Notes: a model not told the origin generated them from the letters alone. A DNA stretch of 64,000 nt from Pseudomonas jessenii (GCF_002236115.1 NZ_NIWT01000007.1:62001-126000); one strand, 5' to 3'. Numbered from the stretch's first letter, positions 24,078-33,630 are shown. A program made the numbers and translations.

Positions 24078-25358
24078 TTAGCCGATGACCTCAAGGCCAC
24101 CCATGTAGGGCTTGAGGACTTCAGGCACACGGATGGAACCGTCGGCCTGCTGATAGTTCTCGAGCACCGCGACCAGGGTACGGCCCACCGCCAGGCCGGA
24201 GCCGTTCAGGGTGTGTACCAGTTCCGGCTTGCCGGTTTCCGGGTTACGGAAACGCGCTTGCATGCGGCGGGCCTGGAAGTCGCCGCAGTTGGAGCACGAC
24301 GAGATTTCGCGGTACTTGTCCTGGCTCGGGATCCACACTTCCAGGTCGTAGGTCTTGACCGCGCTGAAGCCCATGTCGCCGGTGCACAGCGCCAGAGTGC
24401 GGTAAGGCAGTTCCAGCAATTGCAAGACTTTCTCGGCGTTGGCGGTCAGGCCTTCCAGCGCTTCCATGGATTTCGATGGCTCGACGATCTGCACCATTTC
24501 AACTTTGTCGAACTGGTGCTGGCGGATCATGCCGCGGGTGTCACGACCCGATGCACCGGCTTCGCTGCGGAAGCATGGCGTGTGGGCGACGAACTTGATC
24601 GGCAGCAGTTTCGAATCGACGATTTCGCCGGCGACGATGTTGGTCAGCGACACTTCAGCGGTCGGGATCAGGTACAGGTCGGCTTCGCCTTCGCGCGCGA
24701 TCTTGAACAGGTCTTCTTCGAACTTCGGCAGCTGGCCGGTGCCTTGCAGCGCCGGGGCCTGGACCAGATAAGGCGTGTAGGCCTCTTCGTAGCCGTGCTC
24801 GGTGACGTGCAGGTTGATCATGAACTGCGTCAGGGCGCGGTGCAGACGGGCAATCGGGCCACGCAGCAGGGCGAAACGGGCGCCGGACAGCTTGGCGGCG
24901 GTTTCGAAGTCCAGCCAGCCGAACTTCTCGCCCAGGGCGACGTGGTCCTGAACCGGGAAATCGAAGGCAGTCGGGGTGCCCCAGCGGCGCACTTCGACGT
25001 TGCCGTCTTCGTCTTCGCCGACCGGTACCGATTCGTGCGGCAGGTTGGGGATACCCAGCAGGATCGAGTCCAGATCGGTCTGGATCGCGTCCAGTTCGAC
25101 TTTACCCGCGCTCAATTCGCCCGCCATGCGCTCGACGTCCGCCATCAGCGGCGCGATGTCTTCGCCGCGCTGCTTGGCCTGACCGATGGATTTGGAGCGC
25201 GCATTACGTTCAGCCTGCAGTGCTTCGGTGCGGGTCTGGACGGTCTTGCGCTGTTCTTCCAGCGCTTCGATGCGCGCAACATCCAGGGTATAGCCACGGG
25301 ATGCCAGGCGGTCCGCTACGTCCTGAAGGTTGCTACGTAACAGTTTGGAATCGAGCAT
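24078..25358 (-). CDS. serS: serine--tRNA ligase
   Basis: 426 residues. The N-terminal coiled-coil arm that holds the tRNA long variable arm is visible (residues about 30-100, rich in Glu/Lys/Arg/Ala). The class II catalytic core follows, with FRSEAGASGRDTRGMIRQHQ (motif 2 region) and NGSGLAVGRTLVAVLENYQQ (motif 3). It charges tRNA-Ser and tRNA-Sec in the cytosol. Located 16 bases after crcB and directly abutting cysG. Confidence 0.97.
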   Translation of the reverse strand: MLDSKLLRSNLQDVADRLASRGYTLDVARIEALEEQRKTVQTRTEALQAERNARSKSIGQAKQRGEDIAPLMADVERMAGELSAGKVELDAIQTDLDSILLGIPNLPHESVPVGEDEDGNVEVRRWGTPTAFDFPVQDHVALGEKFGWLDFETAAKLSGARFALLRGPIARLHRALTQFMINLHVTEHGYEEAYTPYLVQAPALQGTGQLPKFEEDLFKIAREGEADLYLIPTAEVSLTNIVAGEIVDSKLLPIKFVAHTPCFRSEAGASGRDTRGMIRQHQFDKVEMVQIVEPSKSMEALEGLTANAEKVLQLLELPYRTLALCTGDMGFSAVKTYDLEVWIPSQDKYREISSCSNCGDFQARRMQARFRNPETGKPELVHTLNGSGLAVGRTLVAVLENYQQADGSIRVPEVLKPYMGGLEVIG

Positions 25359-25374
25359 GTCGGTTTCTCGTTTA

Positions 25375-25749
25375 TCAAAGTTTGGTCAAGGACAGGCCGG
25401 CCCAGGTGGCAAGCAGCCCGCCGAATACGCTGAGCGCCGCATAGCCCAGGGCTAGCGGCACTTGCCCGCTTTCCAGCAGGCGCACCGTATCCAGTGAAAA
25501 GGATGAAAAAGTCGTCAGCCCCCCGAGGAAGCCAACGATCAACCCGGCACGCACCTCGATGGGCACCTCCGGGCGTATCAAAAACAGACCGTATAGAACG
25601 CCGATCAGCAAACAGCCCACGATATTAACGGCCAGCGTCGCGGTATAGAAGTGCCGAGGCCAATTCGCGTTGATCCAGTTGCCCGTGACGAAGCGCAACA
25701 ACGTGCCGGCCATCCCGCCGACGGAAACCGCAACGATCAAGGGAAGCAC
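25375..25749 (-). CDS. crcB: fluoride ion channel CrcB/Fluc
   Basis: 124 residues with four membrane segments and the family signature GFLGGLTTFSSFSLD. CrcB/Fluc forms dual-topology dimers in the inner membrane that export fluoride. The start is GTG, sharing one base with the rarA stop (TAGTG). No fluoride riboswitch is present because rarA coding sequence lies immediately upstream; expression depends on the operon. Confidence 0.94.
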   Translation of the reverse strand: MLPLIVAVSVGGMAGTLLRFVTGNWINANWPRHFYTATLAVNIVGCLLIGVLYGLFLIRPEVPIEVRAGLIVGFLGGLTTFSSFSLDTVRLLESGQVPLALGYAALSVFGGLLATWAGLSLTKL

Positions 25750-27071
25750 TATTTTCTCCGCTGCCTTGGGCTTAAACGGTCGAGTTTCGCCAGGTGATTG
25801 AGTTTTTCGCCAATCTTCAACTCCAGGCCACGGGGCACGGGCTGATAGAACGGGATCGGGTCGAGTTCTTCCGGGAAATAGTCTTCGCCAGCGGCATAGG
25901 CGTCCGGCTCATCGTGGGCATAACGGTATTCATCGCCGTAGCCCAATTGTTTCATAAGCTTGGTCGGCGCGTTGCGCAGGTGCAGCGGCACTTCCAGCGA
26001 ACCGTGCTCGGCGGCGGCGCGCAATGCCGTCTTGAAGCCCATGTACACCGCGTTGCTCTTTGGCGCGCAGGCCAGATAGGTGATGGCCTGGGCCACCGCC
26101 AGCTCGCCTTCGGGGCTGCCGAGGCGCTCCTGCACTTCCCAGGCCGCCAGGCACAGGCTGAGGGCGCGGGGGTCGGCATTGCCGATGTCTTCGCTGGCCA
26201 TGCGCACCACGCGCCGGGCCAGGTACAAGGGATCGCAACCGCCGTCGATCATCCGTGCGAACCAGTACAAGGCGCCGTCGGGGTTGGAGCCGCGCACCGA
26301 TTTATGCAGGGCGGAAATCTGGTCGTAGAACGCTTCGCCGCCCTTGTCGAACCGCCGGCGGGTATCGCCGAGCAGGCTTTGCAGCAGGTCGGTGCCGATT
26401 TCGCCGTTGTCTTCCGCCAGGTCCGAGGCGTTTTCCAGCAGGTTGAGCAGGCGCCGACCATCGCCATCGGCAGCCGACAGCAGCATCTGGAAGCCTTCGT
26501 CGCTGAGGGTCAGGTTACGCTTGCCCAGGCCACGCTCTTCGGTCAGCGCGCGGTGCACCAGTTTGCGCAGGGCCGCTTCGTCGAGGCTTTTCAGCACATA
26601 GACCCGCGCCCGCGACAACAAGGCGTTGTTGAGTTCGAACGAGGGATTTTCCGTGGTTGCGCCGATGAAAATCAGCGTACCGTCTTCGACATAGGGCAGG
26701 AACGCATCCTGCTGGGACTTGTTGAATCGATGCACTTCGTCGACGAACAGAATGGTGCGGCGGCCGTACTGCGCGGCCTGCTGTTTGGCGATTTCCACCG
26801 CCTGACGGATCTCCTTGACCCCGGCCAGCACCGCCGAGACCGTTTCGAAGTGCGCGTCCGAGACTTCCGCGAGCAATCGCGCCAGGGTGGTTTTGCCCAC
26901 GCCCGGCGGCCCCCAGAAAATCATCGAATGCAGGGCACCCTGCTCCAGCGCCTCGCGCAGGGGCTTGCCGCGAGCGAGCACGTGTTCCTGACCGACGTAC
27001 TCGTCCAGATTGGCCGCACGCAGGCGGGCGGCCAAGGGCTGGGCGATGGGGGTGCTGCGAAACAGATCCAT
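25749..27071 (-). CDS. rarA: replication-associated recombination protein RarA (MgsA)
   Basis: 440 residues. AAA+ ATPase of the clamp-loader group: Walker A GPPGVGKT (residues 54-61), Walker B ILFVDEVHRF, sensor GATTENPSF, and the C-terminal tetramerisation domain (VYMGFKTALRAAAEHGSLEV, PLHLRNAPTKLMKQLGYG). Acts at stalled replication forks. It overlaps crcB by one base and is separated from lolA by a REPIN. Confidence 0.95.
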   Translation of the reverse strand: MDLFRSTPIAQPLAARLRAANLDEYVGQEHVLARGKPLREALEQGALHSMIFWGPPGVGKTTLARLLAEVSDAHFETVSAVLAGVKEIRQAVEIAKQQAAQYGRRTILFVDEVHRFNKSQQDAFLPYVEDGTLIFIGATTENPSFELNNALLSRARVYVLKSLDEAALRKLVHRALTEERGLGKRNLTLSDEGFQMLLSAADGDGRRLLNLLENASDLAEDNGEIGTDLLQSLLGDTRRRFDKGGEAFYDQISALHKSVRGSNPDGALYWFARMIDGGCDPLYLARRVVRMASEDIGNADPRALSLCLAAWEVQERLGSPEGELAVAQAITYLACAPKSNAVYMGFKTALRAAAEHGSLEVPLHLRNAPTKLMKQLGYGDEYRYAHDEPDAYAAGEDYFPEELDPIPFYQPVPRGLELKIGEKLNHLAKLDRLSPRQRRK

Positions 27072-27126
27072 GGCGTACGTTTAAAACCTCGGGTTACTTA
27101 ATGCCTGCGGGCCAAAACGCTGACCC

Positions 27127-27216
27127 TGTGGGAGCGAGCTTGCTCGCGATTACGGCATCACATTCAACATTTATGTCGACTGACCCAACGCTATCGCGAG
27201 CAAGCTCGCTCCCACA
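27127..27216. repeat. REPIN (TGTGGGAGCGAG class)
   Basis: Arms TGTGGGAGCGAGCTTGCTCG and complement, interior about 45 bases. Located inside the ftsK-to-cysG run, between lolA and rarA. Confidence 0.92.
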
Positions 27217-27233
27217 GGTTTTGCGTCAGCCGT

Positions 27234-27857
27234 TTATTCCTGGATTACATCGGCACCCTTGGGGATGTCGAACTTGAACTTGGACGCAGGGATCGGCTCG
27301 TTCGCCTTCACCCCGGTGAACAGGATATTGGTGCGCTGGCCGACGCTGTCGATCAGTTGCATATCATTGACCAGGCCATTGCGGAACGACAGGCGCAGGC
27401 TGTCGAACAGGGTGTCCTTGGTTTTCGGCTTCAGGGTGAAGTCAATCACGCCGCCGGCTTCCTTGGCACTGATGTCGAAGCTCTGGCTGATCTTGGACAC
27501 GTCACCGGACAACAGCAAGGCCGGGGTCTGGGTCAGGCGCTGGTCGAGGTTCTTGATGGTGGCCTGTTCCAGGTCCGGGTCCCACAAGGTGACTTTCTTG
27601 CCATCGGAGATCATGGTCTGTTCGGCCGGCGCATCGGTGTGCCAGTAGAACAGGCCTGGACGCTGCAGGGACATCTCGCCGGCGGTTTCCTGCAATTGGG
27701 TGCCTGTGCCATCGAGGGTCAGTTGCGAGAAACGTGCGGTCAGGGTCTGGGATTTTTCCAGCAGTTGGGTCAGGCGTGCCACGTCCTTGTCGTCGGCGTT
27801 AGCCTGGAGCGTGGTCAAGGCCAGTACCGGCAGCAACAGCATGCGGATCAGACGCAT
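27234..27857 (-). CDS. lolA: outer-membrane lipoprotein carrier LolA
   Basis: 207 residues from the ATG at 27857, chosen because GAGGA sits 5 bases before it; an in-frame ATG 12 bases upstream lies within that region. Signal peptide MRLIRMLLLPVLALTTLQANA. LolA carries lipoproteins from LolCDE across the periplasm to LolB. Typical family segments are FSQLTLDGTGTQLQETAGEM and the RPGLFYWHTDAP strand. It is 65 bases after ftsK on the same strand, the usual Pseudomonas order. Confidence 0.94.
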   Translation of the reverse strand: MRLIRMLLLPVLALTTLQANADDKDVARLTQLLEKSQTLTARFSQLTLDGTGTQLQETAGEMSLQRPGLFYWHTDAPAEQTMISDGKKVTLWDPDLEQATIKNLDQRLTQTPALLLSGDVSKISQSFDISAKEAGGVIDFTLKPKTKDTLFDSLRLSFRNGLVNDMQLIDSVGQRTNILFTGVKANEPIPASKFKFDIPKGADVIQE

Positions 27858-27922
27858 GGGAGTCCTCATAACATTCGTGGGAGTGCGGGCGGCGCAAAGG
27901 CGCCCCCCCTTTCATACTCGGG

Positions 27923-30334
27923 TCAGTCGCGCACCGGCCCCGGGGCCAGGACTTCACGCGAACCGTTGGTGTTCATGGACGTCACGACCCCGGCCATTTC
28001 CATGGCTTCGATCATGCGCGCAGCGCGGTTGTAGCCGATCTTCAGCTTGCGCTGAACCGCAGAAATGGAGGCACGACGGCTTTCCAGCACGAACTGGACC
28101 GCTTCGTCGTACAGCGCGTCGGCCTCGGGATCGTCACCGTCGCCGCCACCGCTGCTGCCTTCAAAGCCGCTGCCCGCCTCTTCGACGCCATTGAGGATGT
28201 CGTCGTTGTATTCCGGCGCACCCCGCAGCTTCCAGGCTTCCACCACGCGGTGAACCTCATCGTCGGACACGAAAGCACCGTGAACACGAATCGGCAGGCT
28301 GGTACCCGGCGGCATGTAGAGCATGTCACCGTGGCCCAGCAGTTGTTCGGCGCCGCCCTGGTCGATGATGGTCCGCGAGTCGATCTTGCTCGATACCTGG
28401 AACGCCATGCGGGTCGGGATGTTGGCCTTGATCAGACCGGTGATCACATCCACCGACGGACGCTGGGTCGCAAGGATCAAGTGGATACCGGCCGCACGAG
28501 CCTTTTGCGCGATACGGGCGATCAGTTCTTCAACCTTCTTGCCGACGATCATCATCATGTCGGCGAATTCGTCGACTACCACGACGATGGTCGGCAGCTT
28601 CTGCAGCAGTGGCGCTTCGTCGTGGATGCTTTCACGCTTGTACAGCGGATCGCTCAAAGGCTCGCCGGCGTCCTGGGCTTCCTTGACCTTGGCGTTGAAG
28701 CCCGACAGGTTTCGCACCCCCATCTTGGCCATCAACTTGTAGCGTCGCTCCATCTCGGCAACGCTCCAGCGCAGGGCGTTGGCGGCGTCCTTCATGTCGG
28801 TGACCACCGGGCACAGCAGGTGCGGAATGCCTTCGTAGATCGACAGTTCCAGCATTTTCGGGTCGATCATGATCAGCTTGGCGTCTTCCGGGCCAGACTT
28901 GAACAGGATCGACAGGATCATCGCGTTCACACCCACCGACTTACCGGAACCGGTGGTACCGGCCACCAGCAAGTGCGGCATTTTCGCAAGGTCGGTGATG
29001 ACCGGCTTGCCGCCGATGTCATGGCCCAGGGCCAGGGTGACCGGGGATTTGAAGTTGTCGTATTCCGGAGTCGACAACACCTCGGAGAAACGCACGATCT
29101 GCCGATCTTCGTTGGGAATCTCGATACCGACCGTGGTCTTGCCCGGAATCACCTCCACCACGCGCACGCTGGTCACGGCCAGGGAACGGGCCAGGTCTTT
29201 GGCCAGGTTGGAGATTCGGCTGACTTTTACCCCGGCCGCCGGCTGGATTTCGTAACGGGTGATCACCGGGCCCGGGTGGATCGAATCCACTGCGACTTCA
29301 ACGCCGAATTCCTTGAGCTTGATTTCCAGCAAGTGGCCAACCGCAGCCAGGGATTCAGGCGAGTAATTGAGCTGTTTCTTTTCCGCCGGGTCGAGAATCG
29401 AGATCGGCGGCAAGGTGCCTTCCACGGCGCTGTCGACGAACAGCGGCGCCTGCTTCTCTTTCTCGACGCGTTTGCTCGGTGCGGCGGGCTTTGGCGGCGC
29501 GGGCGCAATCACCGGCGGCACCTGCTTCTCGCGCTCGGACATGTGCTTGCTCAGGGCTTGCTCACGTTCGATCAGGCGTTCCTTGACCTTGGCCTGCTCG
29601 CGTTTGTCGGTGACGGTCGGCGCAACCACTTCATCCATACGGTCGTCGACTTCACGCAACTGGGCAACCAGCTGTTTGCGCTCGGTACGGGCCGCCCACC
29701 AGCGATTGGCGGCGCCCTGGAACAGTTCGAACAGATCGAGGGTGATCTTGCCGGTGATGTCCATCACCTTGAACCACGACAGGTCGGTAAACACAGTCAG
29801 GCCGAACAGGAACAACGCAATGAACAACAGCGTGCTGCCCTGGATATTCAGGGCGTTCCTGGCCAGTTCGCCGAGGCTTTCCCCCAGCGCACCGCCCGCA
29901 CCGGCCGGCAGACCGGTCGCGGCATGAAAATGGATATGGGCCAGAGCGGCGCCCGACAGCACCAGGAACACCAGGCCGATCAGGCGCCAGGAGAACAGCC
30001 ACCCGCTCCACTGCCACGGTTCGTGACGCTGGCGGAAGATCTGGTACGCCTTGATGGCCAGCAGCAACGGAAAGATGTAGGCGAAGTAACCCAGCACCAT
30101 GAACAGGATATCGGCGCTGTAGGAGCCCGCTGGTCCGCCGAAGTTCTGCACGTCGTCGATCTTGCTGTTATGGCTCCAGCCCGGATCATCCTTGCCATAG
30201 GTCAACAAGGCCATCATCAGGAACAGGCACAAGGCACCGATGGCGATCAGCGCACCTTCCTTGAGTCGGTAGTGCAAGTGCTGGCGCCAGAGCGGCACGA
30301 CGGCTGGTTTGGGTGCTGCGGTGGATTTCTTCAA
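27923..30334 (-). CDS. ftsK: DNA translocase FtsK
   Basis: 803 residues. The N-terminus has four membrane segments (residues about 25-190) that anchor it at the septum, then a Pro/Lys/Glu-rich linker (230-300) shorter than in E. coli. The RecA-like motor follows with Walker A GTTGSGKS (459-466) and Walker B IVVVVDEFADMM, and the C-terminal gamma winged helix (VQRKLKIGYNRAARMIEAME) that reads KOPS and activates XerCD at dif. It pumps chromosomes during division. First gene of the ftsK-lolA-rarA-crcB-serS-cysG run, with a LexA-like box in its upstream region. Confidence 0.97.
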   Translation of the reverse strand: MKKSTAAPKPAVVPLWRQHLHYRLKEGALIAIGALCLFLMMALLTYGKDDPGWSHNSKIDDVQNFGGPAGSYSADILFMVLGYFAYIFPLLLAIKAYQIFRQRHEPWQWSGWLFSWRLIGLVFLVLSGAALAHIHFHAATGLPAGAGGALGESLGELARNALNIQGSTLLFIALFLFGLTVFTDLSWFKVMDITGKITLDLFELFQGAANRWWAARTERKQLVAQLREVDDRMDEVVAPTVTDKREQAKVKERLIEREQALSKHMSEREKQVPPVIAPAPPKPAAPSKRVEKEKQAPLFVDSAVEGTLPPISILDPAEKKQLNYSPESLAAVGHLLEIKLKEFGVEVAVDSIHPGPVITRYEIQPAAGVKVSRISNLAKDLARSLAVTSVRVVEVIPGKTTVGIEIPNEDRQIVRFSEVLSTPEYDNFKSPVTLALGHDIGGKPVITDLAKMPHLLVAGTTGSGKSVGVNAMILSILFKSGPEDAKLIMIDPKMLELSIYEGIPHLLCPVVTDMKDAANALRWSVAEMERRYKLMAKMGVRNLSGFNAKVKEAQDAGEPLSDPLYKRESIHDEAPLLQKLPTIVVVVDEFADMMMIVGKKVEELIARIAQKARAAGIHLILATQRPSVDVITGLIKANIPTRMAFQVSSKIDSRTIIDQGGAEQLLGHGDMLYMPPGTSLPIRVHGAFVSDDEVHRVVEAWKLRGAPEYNDDILNGVEEAGSGFEGSSGGGDGDDPEADALYDEAVQFVLESRRASISAVQRKLKIGYNRAARMIEAMEMAGVVTSMNTNGSREVLAPGPVRD

Positions 30335-30641
30335 AACGCTTCTTTTCCTGCGCCAATGGCGCGTCCATCTGGTGAATGTCTATAAAAACCGCGAAAAAAC
30401 TGCCCAATCCAGGCAGGTAATAAAGTTAACACGTGTAACCGGGACTACTTTTAACACTGCACCCCTGTTTCTATAAACACGGCGCACACTGAATATATGT
30501 AACACGCAGGGCATTGTACGGGTTTGTACGCACGACGCCATGCTTGAGACCCTTGGATGCAGCATAGTCAACAGCACATGACATGCCATTCAATTTGAGC
30601 ATGCATTCTCTTTGGTGACAAAGGCTTATGAGGTGTTTTTT
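30335..30641. other. divergent ftsK/trxB intergenic region
   Basis: 307 bases without a gene, containing the divergent ftsK and trxB promoters. It holds an imperfect palindrome around ACACGTGT near 30431-30438 and a LexA-like 16-mer at 30465-30480. No RNA gene is recognised. Confidence 0.6.
30465..30480 (-). promoter_or_regulatory. LexA-box-like sequence upstream of ftsK
   Basis: CTGT-N8-ACAC, or GTGTTTATAGAAACAG on the ftsK strand, one mismatch from the CTGT-N8-ACAG SOS box with an AT-rich centre. It is 131-146 bases upstream of the ftsK ATG. E. coli ftsK has a LexA-controlled promoter; whether this site works is unknown. Confidence 0.3.
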
Positions 30642-31601
30642 ATGAGCGAAGCGAAGCATTCCCGCCTGATTATCCTGGGCTCCGGCCCTGCCGGTTACAG
30701 CGCGGCAGTTTATGCCGCCCGCGCCAACCTCAAGCCGGTTGTCATTACCGGCATCCAGGCAGGTGGCCAACTCACCACCACCGTCGAAGTGGATAACTGG
30801 CCAGGCGACGTTGAAGGCCTGACCGGACCGGTGCTGATGGATCGCATGCAAAAACACGCCGAACGCTTTGCCACCGAGATCGTTTACGACCACATCCATA
30901 CCGCCAAGTTGCAACAACGGCCGTTCGAGCTGATCGGCGATGGCGGCACCTACACCTGCGACGCCTTGATCATTGCCACCGGTGCCTCCGCGCAATACCT
31001 GGGCCTGCCGTCGGAAGAAGCGTTCGCCGGCAAAGGAGTTTCGGCGTGCGCGACCTGTGATGGATTTTTCTATCGCAATCAAGTGGTTGCTGTGGTCGGC
31101 GGCGGCAACACGGCGGTCGAGGAAGCCTTGTACCTGTCGAACATCGCCAAAGAAGTGCACCTGATCCATCGGCGCGACAAACTGCGCTCGGAGAAAATCC
31201 TCCAGGACAAACTCTTTGAAAAGGCCGCCAACGGCAATGTTCGCCTGCACTGGAACCAAAACCTGGACGAAGTGCTCGGCGATGCCAGCGGCGTGACCGG
31301 TGCCCGCCTGCGGGACAGTCACACAGGTGAAACCCGGGAGCTGCCGCTGGCCGGGGTGTTTATCGCCATCGGCCACAAACCCAACACCGACCTGTTCACG
31401 GGCCAACTGGAAATGCGCGACGGGTATCTGCTGGTCAAGGGCGGCAGCGAAGGCGATGCCACCGCTACGGCGATTGCAGGTGTGTTTGCCGCCGGTGACG
31501 TGGCCGACCACGTTTATCGCCAGGCCGTTACATCTGCCGGTGCCGGTTGCATGGCGGCGCTGGACGCTGAAAAATACCTGGACGACATTCCAACCGTTTG
31601 A
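30642..31601 (+). CDS. trxB: thioredoxin-disulfide reductase
   Basis: 319 residues from the ATG at 30642 (GAGGTG about 7 bases before). FAD-binding GSGPAGYSAA (residues 13-22), redox-active CATC (Cys136, Cys139), NADPH-binding GGGNTAVEEA and the second FAD motif GVFAAGDVADHVYRQA. It uses NADPH to reduce thioredoxin. Divergent from ftsK and followed by aat after about 60 bases. Confidence 0.97.
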   Translation: MSEAKHSRLIILGSGPAGYSAAVYAARANLKPVVITGIQAGGQLTTTVEVDNWPGDVEGLTGPVLMDRMQKHAERFATEIVYDHIHTAKLQQRPFELIGDGGTYTCDALIIATGASAQYLGLPSEEAFAGKGVSACATCDGFFYRNQVVAVVGGGNTAVEEALYLSNIAKEVHLIHRRDKLRSEKILQDKLFEKAANGNVRLHWNQNLDEVLGDASGVTGARLRDSHTGETRELPLAGVFIAIGHKPNTDLFTGQLEMRDGYLLVKGGSEGDATATAIAGVFAAGDVADHVYRQAVTSAGAGCMAALDAEKYLDDIPTV

Positions 31602-31663
31602 AGGCAAACTTTATGGCGGGCCAACACCCGCCACTGCCCTCCCCTTCTGCAAGCCCGGATGCC

Positions 31664-32344
31664 ATGCTGACTTGGTTACAACGCAATACCTTGCATTTCC
31701 CTCCACTGGAAAAGGCCATGCGCGACCCCAACGGGCTGCTGGCTGCCGGTGGTGATCTGTCCGCCGATCGGCTGATCTCGGCTTATCGCCACGGCTGCTT
31801 CCCTTGGTTTTCCGAGGGCCAGCCAATCCTCTGGTGGTCTCCGGACCCGCGTACGGTGCTGTTTCCCGACGAATTGCACGTCTCGCGCAGCCTGAACAAA
31901 CTGCTACGCCAGCAACGCTATCAAGTGACCTTTGACCAGGACTTCGCCGCCGTCATCCGCGCCTGTGCCGCGCCCCGGGATTACGCCGACGGCACCTGGA
32001 TCACCGAGGCCATGCAGGACGCCTACATCGAACTGCACAGGCGTGGCCACGCGCACTCGGTGGAAGTGTGGGACGGGGACGAACTGGTGGGCGGACTCTA
32101 CGGCCTGGCAATGGGCCAGCTGTTTTTCGGCGAGTCCATGTTCAGCCTCGCTGACAACGCCTCGAAATTCGGCTTTGCCACACTGGTGCGGCATCTGAAA
32201 GACTCGGGTTTTGTACTGATCGATTGCCAGATGCCCACCGATCACCTGCACAGTCTCGGAGCCCGGGCGATACCCCGCCATGAATTTGCCAACTATCTGG
32301 CCAGGCATCTGGACCAGCCCAATCGCGCTAGCTGGGTTTGCTGA
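31664..32344 (+). CDS. aat: leucyl/phenylalanyl-tRNA--protein transferase
   Basis: 226 residues from the ATG at 31664 (MLTWLQRNTLHFPPL), the usual start in Pseudomonas; the frame is open another 66 bases upstream but that part is Pro/Ser-rich and not family-like. Aat moves Leu or Phe from tRNA to N-terminal Lys/Arg of proteins, marking them for ClpS/ClpAP (both encoded nearby). Family motifs: RHGCFPWF, WWSPDPR, and GGLYGLAMGQLFFGESMFS. Same strand as bpt. Confidence 0.96.
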   Translation: MLTWLQRNTLHFPPLEKAMRDPNGLLAAGGDLSADRLISAYRHGCFPWFSEGQPILWWSPDPRTVLFPDELHVSRSLNKLLRQQRYQVTFDQDFAAVIRACAAPRDYADGTWITEAMQDAYIELHRRGHAHSVEVWDGDELVGGLYGLAMGQLFFGESMFSLADNASKFGFATLVRHLKDSGFVLIDCQMPTDHLHSLGARAIPRHEFANYLARHLDQPNRASWVC

Positions 32345-32401
32345 GCGACTTTTGCGCAGGTGGCTTACACTTATTCAAAAGCATTATCCCGAGGGTTGAT
32401 C

Positions 32402-33109
32402 ATGACCGAGTTGGCGCGATTGAAGTTCTATGCCACTCAGCCGCACTCTTGCAGTTATCTGCCGGAGGAGCAGGCCACAACCCTGTTCCTCGACCCTAGC
32501 CAGCCCATGGATGTGCATGTCTATGCAGACCTGTCGGAGATGGGGTTTCGTCGCAGTGGCGATCATCTCTATCGGCCGCATTGCCAGAATTGCAATGCCT
32601 GCGTTCCGGCGCGCATTCCCGTGGGACAGTTCACGCCCAACCGGCAACAGAAACGCATCTTCAAGCGCAACGTGGATTTGCAGGTACGTCCAGCCAAGCC
32701 CGGCTTCAACGAAGAATACTTCGACCTCTACCAGCGCTATATCGAACAGCGTCACGCCGATGGCGACATGTACCCGCCGAGTCGCGACCAGTTTTCGACA
32801 TTCCTGGTGCGGGACCTGCCGTTTTCAAGATTTTATGAATTTCGCCTGAATGGCCGGCTGCTGGCCGTCGCCGTCACCGATTTACTGCCGAACGGTCTTT
32901 CGGCGGTCTACACCTTCTACGAACCCTCCGAAGAGCGTCGCAGCCTTGGGCGCTATGCGATCCTGTGGCAAATCGCCGAGGCCAGGCGGCTGGGGCTGGA
33001 TGCGGTCTACCTCGGCTACTGGATCAAAAACTGCAAAAAAATGAACTACAAGACTCAATATCGCCCTATTGAGTTGCTAATTAATCAGCGCTGGGTGGTT
33101 CTAAACTAG
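32402..33109 (+). CDS. bpt: aspartate/glutamate leucyltransferase (Bpt/Ate family)
   Basis: 235 residues. GAGGG lies 7 bases before the ATG at 32402. Bpt attaches Leu to N-terminal Asp or Glu, a second N-end-rule branch leading to ClpS. Family signatures: YRPHCQNCNACVPARIPV with the Cys pair near residue 65, SDFxxY-like FDLYQRYIEQRH, and the C-terminal GYWIKNCKKMNYKTQYRPIE. Follows aat by 57 bases, and infA comes next. Confidence 0.94.
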   Translation: MTELARLKFYATQPHSCSYLPEEQATTLFLDPSQPMDVHVYADLSEMGFRRSGDHLYRPHCQNCNACVPARIPVGQFTPNRQQKRIFKRNVDLQVRPAKPGFNEEYFDLYQRYIEQRHADGDMYPPSRDQFSTFLVRDLPFSRFYEFRLNGRLLAVAVTDLLPNGLSAVYTFYEPSEERRSLGRYAILWQIAEARRLGLDAVYLGYWIKNCKKMNYKTQYRPIELLINQRWVVLN

Positions 33110-33220
33110 AGCCGCCCCTAAACCCCTTGGCTTAAACCCCATTTTTCGGGCACAATGCACGCCGCTTTTGCCTGGCGCAGTTGCACCGGGCCATTCATTG
33201 GACACCGAGGGCTTTACTGC

Positions 33221-33439
33221 ATGTCGAAAGAAGACAGCTTCGAAATGGAAGGCACTGTCGTCGACACCCTGCCCAACACCATGTTTCGTGTGGAGTTGGA
33301 AAATGGGCACGTCGTAACCGCGCACATCTCCGGCAAGATGCGCAAGAACTACATCCGTATTCTTACCGGCGACAAAGTGCGCGTAGAGCTGACTCCTTAT
33401 GACTTGAGCAAAGGGCGCATCACTTACCGCGCTCGATAA
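33221..33439 (+). CDS. infA: translation initiation factor IF-1
   Basis: 72 residues, a single S1/OB-fold domain ([20 protein letters not shown] to GRITYRAR). IF-1 binds the A site of the 30S subunit during initiation. The ATG at 33221 gives the canonical length. Transcription ends at the hairpin at 33576-33601, with a REPIN lying between. Confidence 0.98.
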
Positions 33440-33443
33440 GGTT

Positions 33444-33539
33444 GAAGCGAGCTTGCTCGCGAAAAACCTGACGGTACCGCGTCAAGTCAGAGTCCCCGCA
33501 TCATCATTGACGAACATCGCGAGCAAGCTCGCTCCTACA
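33444..33539. repeat. REPIN with truncated left arm, directly after infA
   Basis: The left arm lacks its TGTAGG end and begins AGCGAGCTTGCTCGCG just past the infA stop; the right arm is complete (CTCCTACA). The whole element is nearly identical to the REPIN at 33631-33730. Confidence 0.85.
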
Positions 33540-33575
33540 GAGATAGGGCTCACTCGCTAAGCAAGTCAATACAAA

Positions 33576-33601
33576 ACGCCCGGCTTATGCCGGGCGTTTT
33601 T
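33576..33601 (+). terminator. intrinsic terminator of infA
   Basis: Stem ACGCCCGGC / GCCGGGCGT with loop TTAT followed by five T; flanking A-run makes it weakly bidirectional. Confidence 0.9.
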
Positions 33602-33630
33602 GTTTGCCTGTAATTTACCCCCCCACCTCC

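Noticed and set aside
22626..25340. A 904-codon open frame on the plus strand opposite cysG and serS, and similar long antisense frames elsewhere (for example 57897-59975 and 59935-62064 on the minus strand)
   Set aside because: They mirror strongly conserved genes on the other strand, have His/Gln/Arg/Gly-rich translations without family motifs, and lack ribosome-binding sites. Such shadows are common in high-GC DNA.
25375..25749. A fluoride riboswitch for crcB
   Set aside because: The upstream sequence is rarA coding DNA with a one-base overlap; there is no leader to hold a riboswitch.
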